Shown: positions 9,776 to 20,505 of the stretch, one piece after another
How the letters are laid out: each line of letters starts with the position of its first letter
Numbering within the stretch: position 1 is the stretch's first letter
Source of the DNA: Gongronella butleri
Lineage: Eukaryota; Mucoromycota; Mucoromycetes; Mucorales; Cunninghamellaceae
Direction: 5' to 3'
Length of the DNA stretch: 64,000 nt
NCBI GenBank assembly: GCA_025201375.1
Contig: JAIWZP010000027.1
Span: forward strand, 1-64,000
The notes under the pieces: model-generated
What the model saw: the letters and a program-made list of their open reading frames with translations, nothing else
What the model was told of the DNA's origin: nothing
Database searches by the model: none
Program-made: the position numbers and the translations under genes

Positions 9776-11570
9776 TACAGGATGATACAGCAGTACATTG
9801 CACAAAATCGCATAAATGATACTATTATACCTTTATTTACAAATTACAATACAGTATCTTTTCAAAAACCAAAAAAAAAGCGTGTTTTTTTCGGACTTTG
9901 CCGGCCTGCTGTGCCTCCAGAAAATTTTTTACAGCGCACTTTCCCTCCAAAGAAAAACGCATCACCAAGATGATGAACATTCAATCTGTGCATGGGATGA
10001 TGGGTCCGTCCGATTTTTTTGAACCCACAAAATCCAAAAACCTCAAATTACAGTAGCTCTATTTTGCATTTATTTCGCCATCTGCTCCATGGTCGATCCC
10101 GCTCAAAATACGTAGCCGCATCGTGTTCAACGCAAAATTTGCAACAAAAAAGCTTAAATTCCCAAAGTCCTACGACCACTTTTGAAAATTCAGGGGTCAC
10201 TCAGGGGTCACTCAGGGGTCACACATTTCAACCTCAGAAAATGCCAAATTTGGGAAATTTCCAACTCCGAATGATCAATGCATCCCAAACAGGTAACTCC
10301 GACGATTTGCTACTGGCAAACAAAATGTTACGGTAGGTCGGCGCAACTTAAGAAAAATGCCCAATGAGTGACGCATGAACGGCGATCGACGGAGAATAAG
10401 TGCCTACTTTGGGCAAGATTTTTTTTGCAAAAATTTAAGGTTTGGCACTTCCAAAGTCAAGTGGTGGATTGCATGGAATTTTTTTATTTTTTATTTTGCG
10501 CTTTATTTTTTTGTGCGCGGAGTGGTGGGCTGCATGCAGCGTGCAACCTGCAGAAATGATCGATGCAAAATTTTCAAACCGAAGCTAGCGCGCCGTAAGT
10601 CATCCCATTAGGTGCTTTTCTCCCCTGTTTGTTAGTAAAACTGGAATAAAATCACAGGTTTATTAGACCGTTGACGAGCAAATCAACATTTAAGAAATTC
10701 TCGAAAAAATTTGTTTTCTCCGTCAGTTTTGGTTAGATCGCGGTAAACTTGTTGCATTCGACAATGATTTTTCAGCTGCATTCGACACGTTACTGTAAAA
10801 GCATTGGTGGTTGTTTTCCGGTGGTCGAGAAATTCGAGGTCGAAAATTTATCCAATGTTTGATTCATTTTTGCAAGCGTGTAAAATTTGTCCAATGGGCG
10901 TGCAAACAATCCGAAAATGACATCCATGCGCGTCCCTTTCCAACGGCGCCAGTTTTGTTGGCCCCCACTAAATATTTCGGGATCCTGTGTTAAATTTGTG
11001 AAAATAACGGCATTTTGGATTCATCGGCACAAGGACCAAGGGACCAAGATGACCTCTAGTTTTCAGAGTTTGTAGGAAACGGGCGCTCAAAAATAACGTA
11101 TCATAGTAATGCATACATATGTTTGGAGAGGCTGAACAACTAAAGTTTGTGGACTTTAATGTTAGATTTGCGAAAATCGTCCAAAAATTGATTGTCGACA
11201 ACAGCTTATTATCATAATCATTCACTGGTTTTTAACGTTATTACTTATTGACTTTTGTAAGCGTGCAAAGGTTGTCCATCGAACGAGCAAACAGTCCGCT
11301 GGAAATGACACTCGTCGTGTGTGTTTTTTTTCGAACGATGTCATTTTCAGCACCGCGATCCACTACTGTAAATATTTTAAGCGATCGCGTTGGATTTTTT
11401 GTGGAAATATCAAGATTTTGTATTTATCTGCGCAACGACCCAATCGACTCCTGGTTTTTTTTTTTTTTTAGATATTTCATCAGAAAGAGACGCGTCGATA
11501 GAACAACCCAGTGTGAAAATTTTGGGCGATCCAACCAGGTTTTCCCATCATGCAACATGAAGCATTGATT
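9776..11570. repeat. Dispersed repeat family R1, copy A
   Basis: This stretch is clearly homologous, in the same orientation, to 34880-36260. Shared blocks include GACTTTGCCGGCCTGCTGTG, CAAAATTTGCAACAAA, GAGTGACGCATGAACGGCG, CTACTTTGGGCAAGATTTTT and the GCAAGCGTGCAAA segment. Inside, an 11-bp unit (AGGGGTCACTC) is repeated three times at about 10191-10223 where copy B has one. A 60-bp block is also duplicated internally (10868 and 11250). There is no open frame, terminal repeat or transposase. Confidence 0.75.
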
Positions 11571-11760
11571 TTTTTACGCGCTCCGCTGTCGGTGGTCCAT
11601 TTGTTCTCTCTCTTTTTTTTTTTTTATGCGTGTTTAATAATATTAGGTTTAAATGAGACAAAGGAAGGGGAGGGGGGAAGAAAACATAAAAAAAGGCACA
11701 AAGGGTAAAAAGAGACAAGCTGGAGGCGTGGAGGGGAGGAGGGGTGGGGAAAAGCGGGAT
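11571..11760. other. 3' flank of the arrestin gene
   Basis: Purine-rich sequence with short homopolymers and no gene. Confidence 0.4.
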
Positions 11761-14480
11761 CTATTGATGCTGGCGCTGCTCCAGGCGCAGGCGGTTGAGC
11801 ATCATGAGTGGCTCTCCATCTTCGTCGTCCGAATCGTCGTCGTCCGAGTCGTCGCTGGCATTGGCATTGTGCTGTGCGGTGGCGAAGCTGGATGCATGCG
11901 ATGGCAATCCAGGGGGGTCGCTGTTTGGAGTGGTATAGCTTGGGGACATGTTGAGTCTCTGCATAATGGCATTGAGATCGTCTGTTGGCTGGTGGATGGG
12001 CAAAGATGGTGGACCATTTTGCTGCATTTGTTGCTGCCTCTGCCAGGTTTGATGATGACGGACCGATTGCGATGGCACGGACATGTGATTGCTGCGCTGG
12101 TGTTCCTCGTTCTCGGTGGGTTTGATGAGCGGGGGCACGGACGAGGTGCGTGGTATGCCGGATGCGGCAGCGGCGGCGGATGTTGGCGTGAGCGGCTGTG
12201 TGGGCTGCAATTGGACGGCCAAGGGGTTTGGCGGGAGCGATGGCGATCGTGGTTTGGGGTCGTTTTCGTCTCGCAAATCACCATGGGGCTGTTGATTCGC
12301 AGGTGGCGTAGATGCGGGCGTGGATGGCGCCATGGACTTGTTTTGCGCCGAGGGCGAGGTGAATGTACCTCGTTTGGCGGCTTCCGAGGGGCGCAATGGC
12401 GCGGCATCGTCATCGGAGCTGATGTTGCCGCCATTATCGTTGCCACCAGCGTCTTGGTCATCATCGTCTTCTTCGTCGGAGCTGTCGTCAAACATATTGT
12501 GATATGTGACGGCTTCGGTTGTGTCAATGGCGACGACGGTGGGGCCCTTGGACGCGGGTTGTTCGGCGGCAGGTTCGGCAGCGGTGACGGTGGTGGGCAG
12601 AGAAACGGGGCTCTGAGGTGCTTGCCCAAACGATCGTTCGGAAACAGACACGGATGCGCGATGAGCCTCGACCAATTGCTGGTGATGCCCCAGAGGTGTC
12701 GGCGACGCGACCGTCATAGCAGGCTCGTCCACGCCAATCACGTCGTCGGGCTTGAGATGTTGCACATTGCCGGTCGTCACGGGTCCATTGTCGTGTTCGT
12801 TCCATGTTCGGCCCTTTTCACGCATATTGGGGTTCCATGTCCCTGGTTGTTGTTGCTGCTGAAGTTGTTGCTGCTGCTGCTGCTGCAGTTGCTGCTGCTG
12901 CATGTACATCTGGTTCTGAACGTGCATTGGCTGCTGATGCTGCTGATTGGTGTTCACTGGTTGCAACGCCTGCGGCTGTACCCCGACTGGCGATTGAACT
13001 TGGTTTTGTGACGACACGCGATCGAGCCCCGTGATGCTTCCGCCACCTGGGAACGAGATCCCGCTGTTGTTGTTGAGCGTCGCAGACCCAGCATCGCCCA
13101 TGTTCTCGTCGCCACCCGTCGTCGTCGATGCAGGCGGCGACGTGTCCTTGTTTTTGCGCTTAAACAGACCGAATTTCGACACTTTCTTGGGTTCAGGGGA
13201 CGCGATCTTTTTGCTGTCGCGCACCTTGCGCCCGTCGATGATCACCGGCGACGTGCAGACCGTCAGCGGGATCTCCAGAGACATGAATCGCTCGACATTG
13301 TTGCTGTGCGGGATCTGATAGATGCCATCTTGCAATTGCGCCTTGATCACCACCTTGTACTTGACCAGCAACAGGTTTGCATTGCGCCCAATCGATGGCG
13401 TCACCGTCTCAGGCACGTGCATCGCGCACGTCAGTGTCTGCACAAACTTGTTTTCTTGCCGCAGGTCAACGTGGGCGCGCATGGTCATCACCGTCGTGTC
13501 TGTTTGTGCGTAAAGGCTAAAAAAGAAAAATCGTGGGATAAATAGATTAAAAATGTGCCCTTTCCTTTCTTTCTTTTTTTTGGATGTCGTACCTTCCCCT
13601 GTAATTCATCCATCGTTCGCGGACCAGGGTCACGGACACGCCATTCATGCGCTGGAAATTAGTGCTGTGCCAGATGTGGATGGTGATTTCAAGTTTGCCG
13701 CCACGGGGGACGGCGCAGGAGTTTGTCGTGGCGCGGATGGCGGTTTTGAAGTCGTTTGGCTGCGTCTTTGGCGTACCGTCCATCCACATAAAGTAAACAG
13801 ACTCAGCAAGACACGCTTTTTTGAACTCGGGCGCATATGCATCCTTGTACTCGAGCACATTGACATCTGTAAAGGCACGAATTGGCTCGGGGTCGTCCTT
13901 GATCAAGTCCATGAAGCACTCGAGCGTGTAGCTGATCCGGCCGCCAAACATCCCGGGCTCATTCTAATGGAAAAAGAAGAAAATGAGGCCAATTGGCTCC
14001 TCTCTTTTTTGTTTTTTTACCCCTGAGGGTTGATGCGATGCCTTTCTTATTTTCTATCTTTTTTTTCGATGGCTTTCTTACACTTGTACAGCTGGGCAAA
14101 TCCTTGTCTGGGATCTGGATCTCGAAGCAAAAGGCATAAGACATGGGAGCAGCCTCCAATTGGATCTGAAGCGGCTCGGTGGTCTTGTAATTGATGACGA
14201 ACGCTGACGCCTTGTACGTGCACACATTGCCCGACTTTTTCGCCTGCAGCTTGTCGCGGTCGAGCGCATAGTCGGTGCGAAAGTATAAATGGTTCTCGTG
14301 CTCGTCGGTGGGCGACGGCTGAATGGTGGAGCCACCGGCAAACAACAGACGCAGATTGTGGGGATGAAACGCCTTTGGCGACGTGACAATGACACGTCCC
14401 TTGAGCATGTCGCCGCTAAAATACGGACCCGCGTGATCAAGCGCGACGCGCACAGACACATCCGGGGCAATAATGGACAT
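11761..14480 (-). CDS. Alpha-arrestin domain protein
   Basis: Predicted trafficking adaptor of the alpha-arrestin (ART) family, which in fungi link membrane transporters to ubiquitin ligases for endocytosis. Exons are 14480..14082, 13963..13593 and 13516..11761, giving 841 residues. The arrestin N domain covers about 1-180: the start MSIIAPDVSVRVALDHAGPYFSGDMLKG has the usual edge strand and GD.LKG turn, and IPDKDLPSC follows. The arrestin C domain covers about 200-380, with RGSLYAQTDTTVM at the junction of exons 2 and 3. Exon junctions restore continuous domains. The C-terminal half is low-complexity: a long polyglutamine stretch, two acidic serine clusters (DSSDEEDDDD; DDSDDDDSDDEDGE) and many proline/serine runs. 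I see no PPxY motif, which many ART proteins use to recruit Rsp5-type ligases. Confidence 0.85.
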
Positions 14481-14810
14481 GGTAAAAGAAAAAAGCCAAA
14501 CAACACGCCCAGGAACAAGAAAGAAAAAAAAAAGGGGGGGAGGGGGTTGAAAAAGGAAAGAAAGACGAGCAAGAACGAAAAAAAGAGGCAAAAATACAGG
14601 TCCTCTTTTGTGCAACCACGCGAATTGCGCCTCACTTTTTATTTCTTCAGCCCATCCCCGCTCTCTCCAGGCACACACCAAAACTTTGGATCACGGTGCT
14701 TTTTCTTTTCAAGCCCCTTTGTGCCTTTTTTTATCATTATTTTCTCTTTTTTTATTTTCATTTTCAATTTTTTTTAATTCTATGCAATATAGGTGATTTG
14801 TAAAGAATGA
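14481..14810. other. Gap between arrestin and flavin-reductase-like genes
   Basis: About 330 bases, pyrimidine-rich on the plus strand, holding the upstream region of the arrestin gene and the 3' flank of the next. No separate feature is seen. Confidence 0.5.
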
Positions 14811-15797
14811 CTATGAAGATGGAGCCGCGTCTAAAAGACGTGTTGGCAGCGGATGGAGGTCAGGTTCAAGGAATTGGGTCTTTGCCTTTGACGATTTGAG
14901 CAAAGCTGGGGAATAATAATGAAGGATGGATTTTGGATTTGTGAGAACTGGGAAGCGCGCCATGAGGTCGAAAAAATCGTCTGTATGGTCTCCGTGGTGT
15001 GATTCGATGGCGAGATGGATGAGGTGGATGTAGAAGCTTGTGATGGTCTCGTTGTACATGACGGTTGAATTTTTGTTGAAATGGATGCGCAATTGGTTCT
15101 TGATGAGCGGCGCGGCGCGGTTCGTGTCATTGTCATTTTCGCGCAGATAATTCCATGCCATGCGCACGTGGGCGCGATGCATCCAGCGGCGCGTGTCAAG
15201 CTTGCATGCCTCGTACGCGTTCATAAACACCTCATCGCCCACGCTGCGGTATTGCCTGTCGTGGTACAGCAGCGGCTGGTCTTCGTCGCGGCTGCCGTGC
15301 ATGCCGCCGACGCCATGGTCTACCTTGACCACCTTGGCAATCCACAATTCGTGATCGCCCGTCTCAATCACCTGCACACGGTCGCAATGCATCGATCCCA
15401 GCGTCCCCATAAGCACAGGCTGCCCCGTCGCAGCGTCGTCGTAGAATGGCACCTCCTTGAATTGATCTGCCTGCGGCGACGAAAAGGCAATCGATTGTGG
15501 CACCTGCGTCTGGCTCAGCACATTCACCACCATGCGCCCAGACGAATGCAACACCTCCGACGCCCGCGACGGAATTCGCACGCAAAACGACACGAGCGGC
15601 TCAGGCTGCAGGCACAGCGACGTAAACGACGACACCGTGATCCCCCGTCGCCCAACACCATGCGCCTGCGCCGTCGTCACAACAACCACTGGCTGAGGCA
15701 CCTTGCGCATCACCGAACGCACCTGATCAGGCAGCTTGCCCGTTGATAGCAGCCTCGTAAACACGCGTGGCACCGTCGTTATCCTACGCGTGAGCAT
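14811..15797 (-). CDS. Flavin-reductase-like protein fused to a C-terminal helical domain
   Basis: Single-exon protein of 328 residues. The N-terminus (MLTRRITTVPRVFTRLLSTG) is basic, with few acidic residues, and looks like a mitochondrial presequence. Residues about 25-190 form a flavin-reductase-like FMN-binding split-barrel: VVVVTT, GITVSSFTSLCLQPEPLVSF, a GDHELWIAKV motif at 147-156 and PLLYHDRQYR near 176-185. Residues about 200-320 are a second, unrelated helical domain with RRWMHRAHVRMAWNYL, YNETITSFYIHL, LHYYSP and FLEPDLHPLP. I recognise this pattern from a small uncharacterised bacterial domain, from memory only. The fusion suggests an oxidoreductase acting on an unknown substrate. 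The start was chosen at the ATG beginning the presequence; upstream in-frame sequence is low-complexity. Confidence 0.8.
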   Translation of the reverse strand: MLTRRITTVPRVFTRLLSTGKLPDQVRSVMRKVPQPVVVVTTAQAHGVGRRGITVSSFTSLCLQPEPLVSFCVRIPSRASEVLHSSGRMVVNVLSQTQVPQSIAFSSPQADQFKEVPFYDDAATGQPVLMGTLGSMHCDRVQVIETGDHELWIAKVVKVDHGVGGMHGSRDEDQPLLYHDRQYRSVGDEVFMNAYEACKLDTRRWMHRAHVRMAWNYLRENDNDTNRAAPLIKNQLRIHFNKNSTVMYNETITSFYIHLIHLAIESHHGDHTDDFFDLMARFPVLTNPKSILHYYSPALLKSSKAKTQFLEPDLHPLPTRLLDAAPSS

Positions 15798-16745
15798 AAA
15801 AAAATATAGAAAGAAATAAAAAAATGGGGGGAAAAACAAGAAAAAACGAATAAAAAAAAAAAGCTCCCGGTCCCCTTTTGTCATTTTGACACCCCCTGGC
15901 ACTCCGCTCGTGGCATTGACAGCGCGGTGCAATTCGCACGGTAGATGGCTCATGCCCGCGTTTAAATTCACACATACCGTATCATAGGCACATTTGGAGA
16001 TATTTCATGCCAATTTGCTCGTTTTTATATTTTCACGCTCACCTGTAGGACTCGTTTTACAGGGTGGATGCAACGTCAGTCTGACTTTCTTTCAAGGCCA
16101 TGCGCGCGACTGTTGTGGCCAAAAAGAGAGCGGAAGCAAAGCGCCGTATCACGAAAACGCGTAATACTGGGTGATTAGAGAACCGATTCTCATGTTTTCG
16201 GCATTACGCAGCAGCCCTCTCTCGCTTGCTGTGTTCAAGTTTAACAAAACCCCGAGGTGTGATCGATGGCTCTTTTTTTTGTTACTATTTTCGCGCGTCT
16301 CTGAGGCTACCAAAGGTAAATGCTGATTTTGCCAGCCGATTCGCATGATTTTTTTAAATGACCAGTGGCGACACATGAAGAACTTTTGGATATAAACATT
16401 GGGATCCATCTGCCGTGCTTCAATTGAATCAATTGCCCAAAATTGATAATTTTTTTGCTGAAAATGTGATCCTACTCTAGATGCTGCGGACGAATATGGG
16501 TGAAAAAGTCGCGTCTTTTAATGCGATGCACTGGACGCTCCTCCATACAATAATGTAGTCCAAGTTTAGTCAATCTGTTTGCATGTAAAAGCCAAATGAC
16601 CCTAAAAGAGCCGATTTTACGAGATTAATATTATTATTGATTCAACCTTTTTTATTCTCGGCGGACAGAATCTGCCTCGCCGCGCAGCCACTTCAGTGTT
16701 CATTGTTTGAAGCACCATGCTTTATGATATTATAAATAAATCAAA
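15798..16745. other. AT-rich gene-poor stretch
   Basis: No convincing gene. The first part is the upstream region of the flavin-reductase-like gene; the rest is AT-rich sequence without long open frames. Confidence 0.5.
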
Positions 16746-17209
16746 CCATGTGACAATTTTATTCAATTCTAAATTGAATTTTACATTGGCATTGCTAAAC
16801 AGAATTACGAATTGAGCGATGTTTCAGGCAATTGCATTAATAGAACAAAGCTAGAAATCGCAAAGGTTGCCTATCACACTGTACCATATGTATTGTATGT
16901 ATCATAAAATATTGTTGACTTGGATAAATAAAAGATTGGGCAATACCATTGGCTTTTTGAGTGCACTAGGCTTTGCGTTCGTGATGCTTTGACAGACGTT
17001 CTAGGGGCAATTGATAATTCTAAATCGCATGGCGAGGTCCGAAATGCATGTCAGATTGCTGATTTTGAGCACTTTGCGATGTGCGCTGATTTCGCCCTGT
17101 CTTTGCAGTTTGTTCTAATACAAGTGCCTCAAAAATGGCTCAATTCGTAATTCTGTTTTGCGAAACCGATGTAAAATTTGATTTAGAATCGAATAAAGTT
17201 CTCACACGG
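16746..17209. mobile_element. MITE-like element with 72-bp terminal inverted repeats
   Basis: Left arm 16746-16817 and right arm 17138-17209 are inverted copies of each other, about 80 percent identical with no gaps, both ending on the inner side with AACAGAATTACGAATTGAGC. The total length is 464 bp and no coding frame is present. No target-site duplication is obvious. A further partial copy of the arm lies at 17331-17360. Confidence 0.6.
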
Positions 17210-17235
17210 TGTCCGTTAACTTAATAAAATTTCGA

Positions 17236-17290
17236 GATAATCGCACTTTACGCGATTTTGGCCTTTGGCGGCGGCAAAAGTGCGATTATC
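17236..17290. repeat. 14-bp perfect inverted repeat (hairpin)
   Basis: GATAATCGCACTTT at 17236-17249 is the exact reverse complement of 17277-17290, with a 27-base spacer. Confidence 0.6.
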
Positions 17291-17339
17291 AAGTGTAATT
17301 ACTAAACGAGCGAGCGTGGCTCGAAAGCAACTCTATTCG

Positions 17340-17569
17340 ATTCCAAATCAAATTTTAGATTCAGAGAAATTCACAGCATCGTTTTTGTTGTAGTGCAAGC
17401 GATTGCCGCAGCTGTACAACAAGCAATGGCAGCTTTGGAGGCAAACAGAGCAACAACAGCGCGCGGCAAGAACACGCCAATGCGTAGCAAGAAGACGGCA
17501 ACACGCAGCAAGAAGACGGCAGCGCACAGCAACGACCACAGCAGGGCACGATTTTACGCGTGTTGAACG
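17340..17569 (+). other. Small open frame with 21-bp tandem repeats
   Basis: A short frame reads VVVQAIAAAVQQAMAALEAN and then a basic tail with two copies of RSKKTA, ending at a TGA. The DNA from about 17477 to 17540 is about three 21-bp units (CAAxxCGxAGCAAGAAGACGG), so the tail is repeat-encoded. The only ATG leaves 45 codons. It could be a relic of a longer gene; no family is recognised. Confidence 0.25.
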
Positions 17570-17956
17570 ATTGCAAGATGTTTGCATCCGTGGACTTTTG
17601 CTCTTTGTCCAGCGCGTCGAATAATTCCAGCCGTCATCGCGTTAATTCATCTCAGTGCATTCCTGGGCGCTCAGCAAGAGATTAAAGCCAAAAATACAGC
17701 TGCCCAGTTCTATATTATTATTTTGGTTAAAAAATTAAAGGTAGGCGTAGATTTATGGGGCAATGACTGGGAAAACACAAATAAATAGGTCAAAGAGCGC
17801 CAAGGCTCATCTAGCATCCCCCCCACGGTCGATCTCTTTGGATCTTGAAGCCAGAGTTCCGTTGTAAGCATTCCCATTTCTATGATAATCCCCACAGAGC
17901 TTTTTTATTGACCTCAAATTTGCTTTTTATACAGCCTATTTGAAACCCCTTTTTAA

Positions 17957-18208
17957 CAAGAACGCGTATCGCACATCCGTCCGCGCATCTCGCCTAAAAA
18001 CCACCGGATATACCCGACGCTCGGCATCGACAAGCCTGAAGACAGATTCACTGCAGACCATGGTGGTCAGTGTATTCGCGTGAAGAATCTGGCCCACCGT
18101 GTTTACGTCTCGCCATTCACTGACACAGGCAAATTGTTGGCCAACCGCGACAAGACACTCAACCAGGATGACAAGGACGTACTGGCTGAGCTGCAATTTG
18201 TTAATTAA
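17957..18208 (+). pseudogene. Coding-like gene fragment ending in a stop
   Basis: After a possible splice acceptor (TTTTTAACAAG) an open frame of about 83 codons runs to TAA. It has normal protein composition and reads in part GIDKPEDRFTADHGGQCIRV, then KNLAHRVYVSPFTDTGKLL, then DDKDVLAELQFVN. No start codon or upstream exon could be found in the AT-rich sequence before it. I do not recognise the family. It is best read as the last exon or remnant of a gene in a repeat-rich area. Confidence 0.35.
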
Positions 18209-18279
18209 TGGACACTTTTAAGGTATGTCTTTTTAGTGAATTGAAAAATGAGTTCACTTTTTTTTTTCTGTTTTCCTTT

Positions 18280-20072
18280 ACAAGGCTATAGACTCCTGGA
18301 TCCAATAATGCCACGCCTTATCGTTCGAATGAGCCCGCACTCGCGGCACTGCAAGCACCAGGTGGCGCGTGATGTCTGTTTTTGATAATCACCCATTTTC
18401 CATGGGTGTACAGTCGTGGTTTTGAAAATGAAGAAATTAGGTCCCCAGATCGCGGCGCCATTCAACCCCATGGTCATCACACGACCTAAACCGACAAAAA
18501 TGCATTAAAAAAAAAGAGATTTCTTGACCGGTTTTACGTCTTTTTTCGCCTCCAGGAAAAGTCGAAGAAAATTGGCCACAGCGCCGCGAAACGTGCACCG
18601 TCAGAAAGAGCATAGTCTGTTGCGTACGTGTATATCGATGACCATTGCAAAAAAATATGTTTTAGGTGGATTTGGCGCGAACAGCCCCGTAGCGGGGCAA
18701 CTTGGACGCGTAATAAACCGCATCAAACGTCGATTACACGCGTCTGCTCCAAATCCACGTGATGTATCTGAGGTGCCTCTTACAAGTAGACGCGTCGGCG
18801 GAGATCTACGAGCGCGTTCCGATGCAATTCGCGTTTGAAATAAAATCTGAAATCACGAATTGCTTGTCCACCGGCTAGTCGATCCCACTCGGTTTGCGTT
18901 TTTCGCGGTTTCTTTATGCAGATTCTATTGTGTGCAAGTATTTTTCCAATTCTGGGAGCCTGATTTTCGGATTTTGGTTTGGGACGCTTGCCGCGTCAAA
19001 ATTTTGATTTTGCTTGTGGCGTGTCCCCAGCGACTTTTGGCAAGCTTCAAACGTCTCCTCGATGGTTTTACAGCCAAATTTGCAGGGAATCAGGATCGCA
19101 CTGCCCTCACCCATTCTTTCTATGTCAATGCAGAAGACTGTCAGACCGGTTGGGGAAAAATTGACAAAAATTATAAAAACATCTCTTTAATTACATGGGA
19201 GTCACTTTGCCGCAAAGCGCCGAGCGATTCGAAATGAATGTTTCTCGCGCATTCAGCTGTAAAAACCTTGTGGAGACGCTTGAAGCTTGCCAAAAGTCTC
19301 TGGGGGACATGCCACAAGCAACATCAAAATTTTGACGCGGCAAGCGTCCCAAACCGAAATCTGAAAATCAGGTTCCCAGAATTGGACCAAACTTGCACAC
19401 AATAGAATCTGCATAGAGAAACCGCGAAAAACGCAAAACCGAGTGGAATCAATAAGCTGGTTGACGAGCAATTCGTGATTTCAGATTTTATTCCAAACGC
19501 GAAGTGCATAGGAAAAACGCGCTCATAGATCTCCGCCGACGCTTCCACTAGTAAAAGGCGTCCCAGATGCATAAAGTGGATTAAGAACAGACGCGTGTAA
19601 CTCGATGTTTGATGCGGTTTATTACGCGTCCAAGTTGCCCCGCTACGGGGCTGTTCACGTCAAATTCACCTAAAACATTTTTTTTTTTGCAATGATCATC
19701 GATATACACGGACACAGAAAACTGTGCTATTTCTGATGGTGTCTGTTTCGCGGCGCTGCGACTATTTTTTATCGACTTATCCTTGAGGCGGAAAATAGAC
19801 GTAAATTGCATTTTACGTGAGACCCAGTCAATGGATCTCCTTTTTTTAATGCATTTTCGCCTATGAACGAGGCGTGTTCACCATATATCTGAAGGGCGTG
19901 GCGATCTGAGGACTTGATTTTGTTCAGTTTCAAAATCTCGATTGCACACTCCTTGGAAAATGGGTGACGTTCGAAAATATCCATCACGCGCCACCTGGTG
20001 CTTTCAGGGGCGTGTGTGTGGGCTCATTCGAACGAGAAAGCATTGTATTATTGAATCCATGAGTGGCCTTGC
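18280..20072. repeat. Inverted pair of an ~800-bp repeat (family R2)
   Basis: The left arm (about 18280-19082) and right arm (about 19250-20072) are inverted copies, clearly alike over their whole length. Landmarks present in both, inverted, are CACCAGGTGGCGCGTGATG, AACAGCCCCGTAGCGGGGCA, the GCATCAAACxTCG block, GATCTCCGCCGACGC, TTTTTCGCGGTTTCT and GACTTTTGGCAAGCTTCAA. The spacer is about 170 bp. The arms have no long intact frame. A third, single copy in the left-arm orientation lies at 45165-45905. Confidence 0.8.
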
Positions 20073-20505
20073 AGGTTGCGAATTCATCGACTGGTGATCT
20101 GAAAAAGACGAAAAAGCACAAATCTTGATACTTTTGGCAACGGCCTAATCAACGCACATTTTTAATGCACACGAAGGCAACGAACAGTGATGGCAAACAT
20201 TTATGAATAGCATAAAATGCGCACTGGCTTGAGGAAGTTTTGATCCAAAGCGCCAAAAAGCAATTTCGTCGCTTTTCACGTGGAAGATGAACACGACTGA
20301 CAAAAGCAAAAGGTTCTTTAAAACATGGCCATTGTGCCGAATTCCGCATCGCACCCAAAAAAGGCCGGGTCACGCGCCTTTTTTTTTTTCTACAGGTAAT
20401 CCTTTCTTTCCATTCCTGCATTTTTTGTGTGACAGACCCCGTGCCGTTGCCCCTGTTGCCTTTTTTTGTTTCTCTTTTTTTTTTATTTCTCTTTTGTTCA
20501 TTCTC
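20073..20505. other. Upstream region of the LRR gene
   Basis: About 430 bases that become pyrimidine-rich just before the start codon at 20506. No other feature is seen. Confidence 0.5.

Noticed and set aside
11653..13011. 452-codon open frame on the plus strand opposite the arrestin gene
   Set aside because: It is the antisense shadow of the GC-rich, repeat-coded arrestin exon 3; composition is extreme and no family fits.
15081..15746. 221-codon plus-strand frame opposite the flavin-reductase-like gene
   Set aside because: Antisense shadow of a well-supported coding exon.
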